Assembly (NCBI GenBank): GCA_963675935.2
Contig: OY780964.2
Coordinates: 744,001 to 808,000 of the forward strand
Reading direction: 5' to 3'
Source: G963675935 sp963675935
GTDB taxonomy: Bacteria; Planctomycetota; Planctomycetia; Pirellulales; Thermoguttaceae
Length of the DNA stretch: 64,000 nt
The notes beneath the pieces were generated by a model that searched no databases, was not told the origin of the DNA, and saw only the letters and a list, made by a program, of their open reading frames with translations. Positions 43,301 through 51,030 of this stretch are shown one piece after another; position 1 is the stretch's first letter, and each line of letters starts with the position of its first letter. A program made the translations under genes and the position numbers.

Positions 43301-45368
43301 GCAATAAGTCGCCCCAAACCGACGTGGGCACACCGCGAGCGCGTAACAAATCGGTGACGTGCCTCGCCTGCGTCAAAGCATTGCCGCCGGTGCCCAATAG
43401 CGTCTTCGGCAGCAATACGTTCGGACACGGCAAGTCAAAACTGTCGGTCGTGAACGACTTGTTGTTGTGCTTGTCATACGTGGGCAATAACATGGAACGA
43501 TTAAACGTAGGAGCGGCATCATACGTAACGGCTTCCAGCCGAATCGGTAAACTTGTTGCGTCGCGGTCGTAAGGCCGCAACAAACGCTCCATCTCCGACG
43601 CACTGAATGGATTGTTCGATGCCGCGGGCACTCCGCGAACCGCGTTCGCGTTGAAGCTCATCTCGTAAGGATTGTTCGTCACGGCGCTGCCGAAGCCGAC
43701 ATAATCGCCCGAACTGGCGGTCAGTCCCGTGTAAATCGGGCGGCCTGCTTGATCCAAGCCCACCGCGCCCGCGCCGAATGGGTCCGGCGGCGAACCATAC
43801 GAACCGGCATTGTTCACTGTCGCCAAGGTCCAGTAGGCCGCCCCAGTTGTATCAGCCGCGGCTTGCATGTACTCGAACCAAAGATTCTGGCTCAATGTAT
43901 CAATGCCATCAACACCCGGCACTTTTGTCGTGCCGTAGCGGCCTTGGTAGGTGATCAAATTGTACGATCCCCCGGTGAAAATTTTCGAATAAAGATTACC
44001 AACCAACGGGCTAATACTGATCTCGGCAGGACCAAACCCCAGCCCGCGGGCAAAGTCGGTGGGCACCGAGCCGCCGGCGAACTGCCCGCCCAACTTGGAA
44101 ACCAAATTGGTGGTCGCATACTTCGTGTCGGCCTGAATTGCCGATCCGTGGGCATTGACGTTCAACCGGCCGTCGAGATCGACGCACAAGACGGCGAAAA
44201 GCGGCTTGAACAACCGACCGTCGGCCGTCGATCGCACCGGAAAACCAAGATCAATCCATACACTGTCGGGAACGCCGTCGCCGTCGTTGTCTACGTCCCA
44301 AGCGTATAAACACTGTTTGCCTGTCGGATCGCTCGGGTCCGGTACAAACTTGCCGTCCCACATCGGATTGAACTTTGGATTGCTGCCGTCGAAATCGGGA
44401 TGGTCGGGAGGGATGGTAGGAGGCGTCGCAAGGCTACCCGGCCATTGTATGCTCTTGCCGATAGGCCGGAGCATATATTTTCGCAAATCATCTGCCGACG
44501 ACACCAAGTTGTTATTGACTGCATAGCTTATCAGCGACGATCGCTGAAACGACGGCAGCGTTTGGATTCCGCCCGGGGCGTTGGTGTTGACCACTTGCGC
44601 CGCCATCGCCATGTTTTGGAAATCGGGGGCGTCGTAATCCTCGTTCGCACCGCCTATCGGATTGCGGTTGTCGGAAGCGTTCGGCTGCAATGCCAACGTG
44701 TCGTCGAGTTTGCCGGTGGTGGAATTGTACCCAAACCCCGTTCCGCTGAACGGCACGCCGTTGATTTTAAACTGGGCATTCCGCGGCGGAACTTCGCTAC
44801 TGGAAAAACGTGCGATTTGGAACTCGCCTGTTGAAGGATTCACGCCGACAATGTGCGTACTCTGGCCTTTCAATGCCTTTTCCGCTTCGGTGCCGCTCGT
44901 CGGAATGTCCGTAATTGTAAATACGCACCCGCCGCGCCGGGCAATCTCGGCCGGAATATCCGTGCTAGCGATTGCATTGCCATTTGATCTGGTGAGCGAT
45001 GCGGGAACGGGTATGGAAATCAACTGGCCGGAAGCAGTCGGAGTAGTCGTATTGCTGATCGTTCCCGTGAGACAGTCATTTCCATAAATATCTTCCAGCA
45101 GACTATGCGCCCCCATAACCGACGCGCGATTCGGCTCGCCGGTCGTCGGATTGGTCGTTGGCCCGTGAAACACTTGCATGGCGGCTTGCTGCAAGATCTT
45201 CTGCGGCGGATCGGTCACTAGGCCGATGTTTTCGACGCTTCGGGCGCTACGCCGGGCTTGGCCGGTTAGCACCACGAAGGCCACGGCGATCAGCCCGAAG
45301 ATGGCCAAAATCGCCAGCACCACAAGCAGCACGACGCCGCGACGTTTCGTATTTCGCATGATATTCAT
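40398..45368 (-). CDS. Giant PilX/GspK-like pilus-associated protein
   Basis: 1656 residues from ATG 45368, with AAGGAA eight bases upstream. After basic RNTKRRG, one membrane helix (VVLLVVLAILAIFGLIAVAF) followed by ARRSARSVENIG is a PilX/GspK-type N-terminus. The rest is a very large exported region rich in Asn, Thr, Pro and Asp. DVDNDGDGVPDSVWIDLGFP and NGQDDNSNGVIDESEPAE are Ca-binding, EF-hand/thrombospondin-3-like segments. Minor pseudopilins such as GspK are about 300 residues, so this is several times longer. It is the last gene of the pilus operon. Planctomycete homologues exist by impression; the function is unknown. Confidence 0.85.
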   Translation of the reverse strand: MNIMRNTKRRGVVLLVVLAILAIFGLIAVAFVVLTGQARRSARSVENIGLVTDPPQKILQQAAMQVFHGPTTNPTTGEPNRASVMGAHSLLEDIYGNDCLTGTISNTTTPTASGQLISIPVPASLTRSNGNAIASTDIPAEIARRGGCVFTITDIPTSGTEAEKALKGQSTHIVGVNPSTGEFQIARFSSSEVPPRNAQFKINGVPFSGTGFGYNSTTGKLDDTLALQPNASDNRNPIGGANEDYDAPDFQNMAMAAQVVNTNAPGGIQTLPSFQRSSLISYAVNNNLVSSADDLRKYMLRPIGKSIQWPGSLATPPTIPPDHPDFDGSNPKFNPMWDGKFVPDPSDPTGKQCLYAWDVDNDGDGVPDSVWIDLGFPVRSTADGRLFKPLFAVLCVDLDGRLNVNAHGSAIQADTKYATTNLVSKLGGQFAGGSVPTDFARGLGFGPAEISISPLVGNLYSKIFTGGSYNLITYQGRYGTTKVPGVDGIDTLSQNLWFEYMQAAADTTGAAYWTLATVNNAGSYGSPPDPFGAGAVGLDQAGRPIYTGLTASSGDYVGFGSAVTNNPYEMSFNANAVRGVPAASNNPFSASEMERLLRPYDRDATSLPIRLEAVTYDAAPTFNRSMLLPTYDKHNNKSFTTDSFDLPCPNVLLPKTLLGTGGNALTQARHVTDLLRARGVPTSVWGDLLPADLLVGLKMNINRPFGNGQDDNSNGVIDESEPAESTEKVTLSGGTAVSPSYSETGKYKEKSSGTETTTTPLAARQLEARYLYVLACLTCDLDYLKAKLDGADNTARFLAQWAVNVVDFKDRDSIMTPFDYDPDFVSGDISDGWNPNPGKIAKYRVWGCERPELLISETLAFHRRGTEDTAFEQVDATEPGNEEQDGASVLNKIDPLKDHSFDQSYRPQGSLFVELYNPESPLEPRSGDFHDTANGGVELTKVSANTTGTKSPVWRLVIAIPNDDADEEQLDPDNPDATKQPTIEREVYLVDSSMATIPTTLIKAAGRFYPSTPPTKTVIPPCGYGVIGSADSSTSKRTYIGFENGKSSGDPTTTRHIDLTSDAAANATAFPVHKNTNMASPPNPAEPTTANANYPKVLGIDSSRRLSVSEPIGGYDTMEAAIDPNIPNADGKYPKPYDVPFDGKRTDGGEIFKVNGTTAKYRIIYLQRLANPLKPYKGLDAGGIIPTDGYNPYRTIDQMAVDVTAFNGVCDDLNDPDQKDNALATHFQSRQRGENNQEAGQNNIWKEEPADKTFVAANDAPKLSTDTTINAHHFDDGLNHSLGYLNHAFGAPVVDSATSEKGLPAQPFPWLTWNNRPYVTPLELMLVPVLRSSKLLGNAGPNATDPKYNLYYRILNATTNGAVAPYDPGTLLDSELCLANAKVPYPHLMNFFQSGKSDTNDSPQFHRMLEYLGVPSPFIGTGTWANPTSAVSPYLPPFNRISSYREPGRINLNTIYEENVFKGLMAGYPDMKADWSKFIASRRGDAATGAGVLDAPATDRPTEFGNPFRSFGGWTMTPSVLQPAKEINCTLLREGLTAETPLFQSPIPATPNACNDPNRNPYFRYQGITRLGNLVTTRSNVYAVWITVGYFEVTPAGVTNSTYPDGYKLGRELGIDTGEIERHRAFYIFDRTIPVGFQRGQDLNVEKAILVNRFIE

Positions 45369-45449
45369 CGTTCGATTCCTTCGCCACGCTTCCGTTTCGC
45401 CCTGGCCCGCACTAACGTTGCTACAAAATAGACATAACAGCAACAATTA

Positions 45450-45656
45450 ACCACGAAATACACGAAATACACGAAAATTATGGATGTGCTGCTTTACGGC
45501 AATGAAACTTAATTCGCTGGTCTAAACCTTTTCTTGTCTACCTTTTCTTGTCTACCTTTTCTTGTCTACCTTTTCTTGTCTACCTTTTCTTATCTATCTT
45601 TTCTTATCTATCTTTTCTTATCTATCTTTTCGTGTATTTCGTGTATTTCGTGGTTC
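45450..45656. repeat. CACGAAATACACGAAA inverted pair enclosing tandem repeats
   Basis: AACCACGAAATACACGAAAT near 45450-45478 is inverted at 45627-45656 (TTTTCGTGTATTTCGTG). Related TTTCGTGTATTTCGTGG strings follow to 45715 and at 40362-40390. No gene is seen in 45369-45711. Confidence 0.75.
45529..45626. repeat. 14-base tandem repeat, seven units
   Basis: Four exact copies of TTTTCTTGTCTACC are followed by three exact copies of TTTTCTTATCTATC, with no spacer. It lies between the prepilin and giant PilX-like genes. Confidence 0.95.
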
Positions 45657-45711
45657 AAACATCATTTACTTTGTGGTTCAATCTTTGTGTATTTCGTGGT
45701 TCAATCTTTGT

Positions 45712-46932
45712 TTACTTCGCCCAAATGCCGTCGGCGTCGCGTTGGATCGTCGTGGTGTAGACGCCGGTCACGCCTTCGACGATGACAAGCGAAGCAGAGC
45801 CGTCTTTGCCGCCGCCGTACCAGTCGGGGCCAACGAGGCTCATCCTGGTTGTGCCGCTACCATCGGTGCCGATGCCGACCACGCGATACCATGTGGATTG
45901 TTTGCTGGTCGTGAGCAATACCCACTCGTTGCGTTTTACTTCGACGACCAATGGGACGCTGAATTCGATGCCGATGCCGCCGTAGCCGATGTCGTCGTCA
46001 CACGTCACGCCGCCCGATATATATTTCTCGCCGGGCTTGGTGCCGCTGTTGTCAAACAGTCGCTTGTAGCACACGACGGCCGAGACGGTGAACTGCCGCC
46101 GCTGGTCCCAGGCCAAACCGGCATTCGCTTCGCCGGGCGAGGCCGCCACCATCAGGAACCAGGAAAAATTGCCGTCAGCCACTTGGTTGGCACGGCCGGG
46201 CATTGGCATCGGGCGTTCACCGTTCGCTCGACCCGCGGCAGCCGTGGCGTCTTCCGGTCGCGCATAAGCCAGATCGTCTTGCCAGAAAAAATCATTTGCA
46301 TTTACGTTGTTGAGCGAAATTCGGGTCAACGGGCCAATGGAAGTTCCTATCTTGCTCACGCCAAGCGGGTCGATAACAAAAACATTGCCTGTAAACGAAG
46401 TGTTCGTCCAATTGCTGGGATCGAGCATTCTTCGCACTTTAACTTCTCGTAGTGCCGCGCGGCCGCAGGCGCCGGTGCGGTCGGATTTCTCGACTTCGAG
46501 CATGGCCAACTTGCCCAGCGGAATCAAGGCTGCCACGCCCAACACGCCGACCGAGAGGACGAACAGCGAGACCAACACTTCAAGGATGCTGATGCCGCGC
46601 CGGATGTTTAGCCGGCGGACTTGCCCGCCGCGTTGGGTGGAATTGGTGATCGGGGCGCAAGGAAGGCGTTTTTGGGCCGAAGGCCCTTGGTTCGCCCAGC
46701 CCAGGGCATCGCCCTGGGAATGCGGCCGGCAACGGAATGAAACGGCCCACCGGGCCAACCGTTCACGGCACCCACGGCGAATGGTTGGTCCGTTGGACCG
46801 ATCGAACGTGGAATTCTCGCGTTCCCGCAACCCAGGGCGGCGCCCTGGGCTGGGCGAACGGCGACCCCTTCGGGGCGAACAATCCGACGCGCGGCGAACA
46901 AGTTCGCCGGCTAAACTTCTTGATGTTTTCAT
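45712..46932 (-). CDS. Prepilin-like protein (GspI/PilV type) with repeat-expanded leader
   Basis: 406 residues from ATG 46932, two bases past the stop of the previous gene. The prepilin site is RRG-ISILEVLVSLFVLSVG, with cleavage after Gly113 and Glu at +5. Ordinary leaders have 6-25 residues; here residues about 6-109 are encoded by a 311-base composite palindrome (46606-46916). MKTSR at the start and IRRGISILE look like the two halves of a normal short leader. The mature part is a beta-rich minor pilin (MLEVEKSDRTGACGRAALRE, VPLVVEVKRNEWVLLTTSKQ). No in-frame ATG lies between Met1 and the cleavage site. Confidence 0.87.
   Translation of the reverse strand: MKTSRSLAGELVRRASDCSPRRGRRSPSPGRRPGLRERENSTFDRSNGPTIRRGCRERLARWAVSFRCRPHSQGDALGWANQGPSAQKRLPCAPITNSTQRGGQVRRLNIRRGISILEVLVSLFVLSVGVLGVAALIPLGKLAMLEVEKSDRTGACGRAALREVKVRRMLDPSNWTNTSFTGNVFVIDPLGVSKIGTSIGPLTRISLNNVNANDFFWQDDLAYARPEDATAAAGRANGERPMPMPGRANQVADGNFSWFLMVAASPGEANAGLAWDQRRQFTVSAVVCYKRLFDNSGTKPGEKYISGGVTCDDDIGYGGIGIEFSVPLVVEVKRNEWVLLTTSKQSTWYRVVGIGTDGSGTTRMSLVGPDWYGGGKDGSASLVIVEGVTGVYTTTIQRDADGIWAK
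46606..46916. repeat. Composite nested palindrome A6 inside the prepilin gene
   Basis: The outer ends are A-family arms (GTTTAGCCGGCGGAC and GTTCGCCGGCTAAAC). Inside is a 29-base inverted pair at 46690-46718 and 46831-46859 containing GTTCGCCCAGCCCAGGGC, and further small palindromes. All of it is translated as part of the leader of the adjacent prepilin. Confidence 0.9.
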
Positions 46933-46933
46933 G

Positions 46934-48136
46934 TTATCGCCCTCCCATGCCTTTCGCCTGCGCGGCCAGCCCGCGAGCGGCAGCAACGTCGCCGGGCATT
47001 CCGCCATTTGAAGAGCCAACCGGCTCGGTGTTAATGACGCCGGTGTGCGGATTGATCGTTACCCAAAGGCCGGTTTCGAGGTCTTGCCAATTGGCCCAAG
47101 AGGATTTGTTTTCAGCCGTGGGCGTAGCAGGCGGCGTGTTGTCAACCCGCTCGCGATTGCCGATCAGCAGGAAGATCGGCTCGGTTACGGACTGGTAACC
47201 TTGGCCCGTATACACGCGATCGACCGAGCCGTTGGGCGAAAAGAGGATGGTAACGTCACTCACGGTGGATGTGAACGCGCTATCGGAACCGAAATAACCG
47301 CCGCCAGAGCCCGACCAGTAGAGATCGACAGCACTGCTGGCGGGCAGTTGCAGCGGCGTGGCCGCGCCCTTCATCGGAGCACGGAAAATGCGAAACGGAA
47401 CTAATGTTTCGGTCGGTGTCCACGGGACGATCTGGCCGGAGTCGAAAGTAAGCTTGATTTTTGCGCCAGTTAAATATTTAGTATCGGTATCAATGGCATT
47501 CTCTGAGTCGTCCGCAACGGCATAGTACGGTCCTTGGCCGTTGAATTGCATGACATCGCCACGACGAATCATGCCAGTCGCGGGGCCTTCGGTCAACTCG
47601 GCGTAAACAACATTATTGTTGACGTTGGGCCAAGTTACCTTGGCCATTGCACTATCGGCATAGCCGGCGAAGCACACCGGCACTTCGCACTGGTCGGCGT
47701 TCATGGCGAAGCCGGGTGTGCCGAAATTGCGAAAAATCACCCCGCACGGCCGGCCGGTCTCCATCGCGCGATTCCGGGCACTGCTCAAATAAACATTCAC
47801 CATTCGGGCGGCCTCGCGCGTGCGACGCGATTCCGTGCCCGGCTGCATCATCGTCGCCGCCGCCGCCACCAGAATCATCATGATCGTGATGACCACCAAC
47901 ATTTCGACGAGAGTGAAACCGGAAGGCGGAAGGCGGAAGGCGGAAGGCGGAGAACGGCGCGGAGCGTGAGGAGTACGACGGGCAGAAAAATAATAGCCGG
48001 GGGCTAACAGCCCCCGGCTATTTCGGCTGTTATTTTTCTCGACGGACGGCGCACGGCGCACGGGCACGGGGCACGGCTGCGGCGGGGCGAAGCGCGACGC
48101 AAGCTCGCGTATCCATCGGATGATTTCTGCAAGCAT
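46934..48136 (-). CDS. Prepilin-like protein (GspH type) with long leader
   Basis: 400 residues from ATG 48136, after GAGGGGA. The prepilin motif PSG-FTLVEMLVVITIMMILV has its cleavage Gly at about residue 73 and Glu at +5, so the leader is three to ten times normal length. Part of it is encoded by a perfect hairpin (47992-48022, residues SRGLLAPGYY region) and a heptamer microsatellite (47921-47950, giving SAFRLPPSG). The mature part includes MVNVYLSSARNRAMETGRP, typical of GspH/FimT minor pilins, and a long C-terminal beta domain. The stop is two bases before the next start. Confidence 0.87.
   Translation of the reverse strand: MLAEIIRWIRELASRFAPPQPCPVPVRRAPSVEKNNSRNSRGLLAPGYYFSARRTPHAPRRSPPSAFRLPPSGFTLVEMLVVITIMMILVAAAATMMQPGTESRRTREAARMVNVYLSSARNRAMETGRPCGVIFRNFGTPGFAMNADQCEVPVCFAGYADSAMAKVTWPNVNNNVVYAELTEGPATGMIRRGDVMQFNGQGPYYAVADDSENAIDTDTKYLTGAKIKLTFDSGQIVPWTPTETLVPFRIFRAPMKGAATPLQLPASSAVDLYWSGSGGGYFGSDSAFTSTVSDVTILFSPNGSVDRVYTGQGYQSVTEPIFLLIGNRERVDNTPPATPTAENKSSWANWQDLETGLWVTINPHTGVINTEPVGSSNGGMPGDVAAARGLAAQAKGMGGR
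47921..47950. repeat. GGAAGGC heptamer microsatellite in the GspH leader
   Basis: Four tandem GGAAGGC units plus two bases, placed immediately before the codons for the prepilin cleavage site. Confidence 0.9.
47992..48022. repeat. Perfect hairpin in the GspH leader
   Basis: AATAGCCGGGGGCT and its exact complement flank AAC: a 14-base-pair stem with a three-base loop. It shares AATAGCCGGGGGC with the G repeats at 26643-26712 and 63638-63707. Confidence 0.9.
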
Positions 48137-48196
48137 GACTGATCCCCTCGTTCTTTTTCGCGTTGCCCGTTGGCCCGGCCCGATTGTTCTCGACAT

Positions 48197-48499
48197 TATC
48201 ACGAAGGGATTTTGTAGGATAGCCCAGGGTTGCCGTTCCGAGCGGCTATCCTGGGAAAACAGCCAAACCCAATCTCTTTATACCTCGCACGGACACTGAT
48301 GGCACATTTTTCCCGAGGGAAGAAAAGTGCCAGTTCAAGCCGCGTGAAGTATAACCCTGAAAGGGTTGCGTAGGGAGCGAGTGGGCGGCGTCCCTACGAA
48401 ACCCCTTCGGGGTTTGGTTGCGTTTTCCCTTCTCGAACCCAGGGTAGCCGCTCGGAGCGGCAACCCTGGGCTGTCTTATCACAATCCCTTCGGGATAAA
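48197..48499. repeat. Composite palindrome D2
   Basis: The same plan as D1: CCCAGGGTTGCCGTTCCGAG / CTCGGAGCGGCAACCCTGGG arms bordered by ACGAAGGGAT and ATCCCTTCGGGAT, with a longer centre. It lies between the gspG-like and gspH-like genes of one operon. The rest of 48137-48585 shows no gene. Confidence 0.85.
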
Positions 48500-48585
48500 A
48501 ATAATTCGTGATGATTCACAAAGCGTAATTCGTTGAGTTGTCCGGCGACGGATCGGATTCGCCGCCGGCGATTCGTTGTTATTGG

Positions 48586-49557
48586 TTAGCGAGCCTCGAT
48601 GTGATGGTTCGTTATGTTGCCTTTGCCGTTGTTGCCCACGGGGGTGCCAATTTTGGTGAAATCGTTATCCGTTAGCCCGAATATATCCCCTTTGGCATCG
48701 TTGAAACTAAATTCCGGGGCAATTTCCAAACCCGGCTTACCGTTCGCCCCACCAGAATAAATCAGTGGGATGAGATGATAGGCAGCGGTGTCCGCGCGTC
48801 TTGGATCGAACGGATCATGGTGATTCGTGGGATCGGCTTTCTGAATATCGGAAAGTGGCGATGAAAACGCGGGTGCCCAACGGAGCCAGTAAATTGGGCG
48901 ACCCCAGCCGTCAAGAAACTCCGGCATCCCGTCGTTGTCGTAGTCGCCGATTTCTTTTTGATTGAATTGTTCCATTGCCTCGGGCGAGCCAAGACTTACA
49001 ACCATGTAGAGCATGGCTGCTTGGGCACATTCTTTCCCAGGCGTAGGCGTGCCAGTAGCATGGGTCGTGTAATAGCTTTTATAAAGCCGCGTAATCGCTG
49101 GCGTAAGCACCTTCTTCCCTGAGTTTGGCAACGCAATTGGAAGATCGCTTACATCGGGAATAGGATTCTTCACCGACCCCGTTAGATCATCCGCCCGATC
49201 CGGCATTTCCATCCGCATGAGATCGCGAATGGCGTAGAGACGATCTTTGGCGGCAGCGTCTGGCGACAGCGATTTTCCGTCTTTGTCGGTTGACAGATTC
49301 ACCGGCACGCGGCGAGTGAGATAGGACTCGTAGCGTTGCATGATGATGGAGTTGAGTTTGGCGATGGTGGCCTTGGTGGCCGATTCGCGGGCGGAATTCT
49401 GCGCGCCCTGCAACGCGGCAAACGTCATCGCCGCCATGATCCCAATGATCGTCACCACGACCAAAAGCTCGACCAGCGTGAAGCCGCGGCGGAAGGCGGA
49501 GGACTCCACCGACCACCGACCATCGGCCACCGAGAACTGACCACTATTTTTCTTCAT
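48586..49557 (-). CDS. Prepilin-like protein (GspG type)
   Basis: 323 residues from ATG 49557. The prepilin site is FRRG-FTLVELLVVVTIIGIM with Glu at +5; the leader is 25 residues and contains SGQFSVADGRWSVES, encoded by a GGTCGGTGG-rich quasi-repeat. After the helix, QGAQNSARESATKATIAKLN and RYESYLTRRVPVNLSTDKDG follow, then YDNDGMPEFLDGWGRPIYWL, the D-G-W-G-x-P/I-Y block of the GspG C-terminal calcium loop. Likely the major pseudopilin of the system, larger than the usual 140-150 residues. Confidence 0.88.
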   Translation of the reverse strand: MKKNSGQFSVADGRWSVESSAFRRGFTLVELLVVVTIIGIMAAMTFAALQGAQNSARESATKATIAKLNSIIMQRYESYLTRRVPVNLSTDKDGKSLSPDAAAKDRLYAIRDLMRMEMPDRADDLTGSVKNPIPDVSDLPIALPNSGKKVLTPAITRLYKSYYTTHATGTPTPGKECAQAAMLYMVVSLGSPEAMEQFNQKEIGDYDNDGMPEFLDGWGRPIYWLRWAPAFSSPLSDIQKADPTNHHDPFDPRRADTAAYHLIPLIYSGGANGKPGLEIAPEFSFNDAKGDIFGLTDNDFTKIGTPVGNNGKGNITNHHIEAR

Positions 49558-49602
49558 GGCATCACCTGTTCCGTTGCCAAGACGAAGTACGGAGTACTCA
49601 TT

Positions 49603-49650
49603 GCGAGACCGCAAGCGGTTCATTGCATTGCGAAGCCGCAAGCGGCTCCC
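49603..49650. repeat. Paired AACCGCAAGCGG-type palindromes
   Basis: GCGAGACCGCAAGCGGTT and GCGAAGCCGCAAGCGGCT follow one another between the GspF stop and the GspG start. Further units: 2609, 29228, 29452, 50996 and 58095. Confidence 0.75.
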
Positions 49651-50976
49651 CTAGCTCAAGTGCTGAATCAGGGCGATCAAGGGCAAGAACAACGCGATGA
49701 CGATGAAACCGACCATGCCGCCGAGCATGATAATCATCAACGGCTCCATCAAACTCATCAAACTTTCGGTAATGACCGCCACTTCCTCGTCGTAGGTGTC
49801 GGCCACCTTGTAGAGCATCGTATCAAGCTCGCCCGTCTCCTCGCCGACGTCGACCATGTTGACGACCATGTCGTCGAGGATGCGTTGGTTCAATTTTGTC
49901 ATGTAGAGCAGGGCGCCGACGATCGGCGGCCACAAGGTCCAGAAGAACAGGGCCATCGGGTGGAAGCCCGGCTTCGAGTTGTCCTTCATCGGTTTGGCGA
50001 TCGATTCGCCCTCGCGAATGGCCTCATAAACCTTCTGGAACAGGACCTCGAAGACGGCGTTGCCGGAAGTTTCCTTCGTGATGTGCAAGGCTTCGAGGAT
50101 GGGCACGCCGGAGGATACCAGGGTGCCGAGGGTTCGCATGGATCGGGCGACGATGTTCTTTTCGACCAAGGGGCCGAAAATAGGCATTTTGAGGATGAAC
50201 ATGTCCCAGCCCATGCGCCCGGCCTGAAATTTGCGAATCAACTTGAGCGCGAGCCAGATGCACAGCGGGATGCCCGGCAAAAGATACCAGAAATTGACGA
50301 TGTAGTACGACGTGGCCATGAGGGCCTTGGTCATGGCGGGCAGTTCGGTGCCGAAATCCTTGAAGATTTTCTCGAAGGCGGGCACGATCTTGATCATGAT
50401 GAAGATCAAGATGCCGCAGGCGAACGTGATGACCGTGAAAGGATAGACCAGGGCGCCCTTGACCTTGCGTTTGAGGGCTTCCGACCGTTCCTGGAATTCG
50501 GCGAGGCGTTTGAGAATGACTTCCAAAGCACCGCCGGCCTCGCCGGCCTTGATCATATTGACGTAGAGGCGGTTGAATGCCTTCGGGCACTTGGACATCG
50601 CCTCGGAGAGAGTGGCACCGCCCTCGATCTCCTCGCAGACGTCGATCAGGGCGTTTTTTAGCGCGCCGCCGGTCGATTGCTGTTCGAGAATTTTCAGACT
50701 TCGCAAGATGGGCAGACCGGCGTCCTGAAGAATCGAAAGCTGCCGGGTGAAGGTGGTCAAGACCTTCGACTTCACGCCGCCGAGGGCGAACGATTTGCCC
50801 TTCTTGCCGTCCTTCTGCTGGGCGGCAACCTTCCGGCTCTTCTTGACGGAGATCTTCGTGACGAAGTACCCCATCTGCTTGATCGTCGCCGCCGCTTCCT
50901 CCTGATTGGTGGCTTCGACGACGTCCTTGATCTCTTGACCGGTCTGGTCCATCGCCTCGAAGTAATAGGTCGGCAT
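49651..50976 (-). CDS. Type II secretion / type IV pilus platform protein (GspF/PilC)
   Basis: 441 residues from ATG 50976, seven bases after GGGAG. MPTYYFEAMDQTGQEIKDVV is the conserved start; two GspF domains follow (TTFTRQLSILQDAGLPILRS and SMRTLGTLVSSGVPILEALH), each with its membrane segments (PFTVITFACGILIFIMIKIV, IIMLGGMVGFIVIALFLPLI). GspF sits in the inner membrane and couples the ATPases to pilin assembly. It belongs to the same operon as the two GspE-like and the PilT genes; a MITE-like repeat separates it from the ATPase gene. Confidence 0.94.
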   Translation of the reverse strand: MPTYYFEAMDQTGQEIKDVVEATNQEEAAATIKQMGYFVTKISVKKSRKVAAQQKDGKKGKSFALGGVKSKVLTTFTRQLSILQDAGLPILRSLKILEQQSTGGALKNALIDVCEEIEGGATLSEAMSKCPKAFNRLYVNMIKAGEAGGALEVILKRLAEFQERSEALKRKVKGALVYPFTVITFACGILIFIMIKIVPAFEKIFKDFGTELPAMTKALMATSYYIVNFWYLLPGIPLCIWLALKLIRKFQAGRMGWDMFILKMPIFGPLVEKNIVARSMRTLGTLVSSGVPILEALHITKETSGNAVFEVLFQKVYEAIREGESIAKPMKDNSKPGFHPMALFFWTLWPPIVGALLYMTKLNQRILDDMVVNMVDVGEETGELDTMLYKVADTYDEEVAVITESLMSLMEPLMIIMLGGMVGFIVIALFLPLIALIQHLS

Positions 50977-51030
50977 GATTTTACTCCCTTGCGTGCGCCG
51001 CAAGCGGCTTTTTTGAGTCCCTATTGTTCC

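Noticed and set aside
45529..45626. Possible CRISPR array
   Set aside because: The 14-base units are directly adjacent with no spacers, and no cas gene is near.
45534..46452. Open frames starting with FSCLPFLVYLFLS-like repeats
   Set aside because: They arise from translating the 14-base tandem repeat and then antisense of the prepilin gene.
48246..48482. A 78-codon open frame between the GspH and GspG genes
   Set aside because: It lies entirely within composite repeat D2 and reads repeat sequence.
49336..50661. A 441-codon plus-strand open frame opposite gspF
   Set aside because: Charged, biased composition and no motifs; the opposing GspF is well supported.
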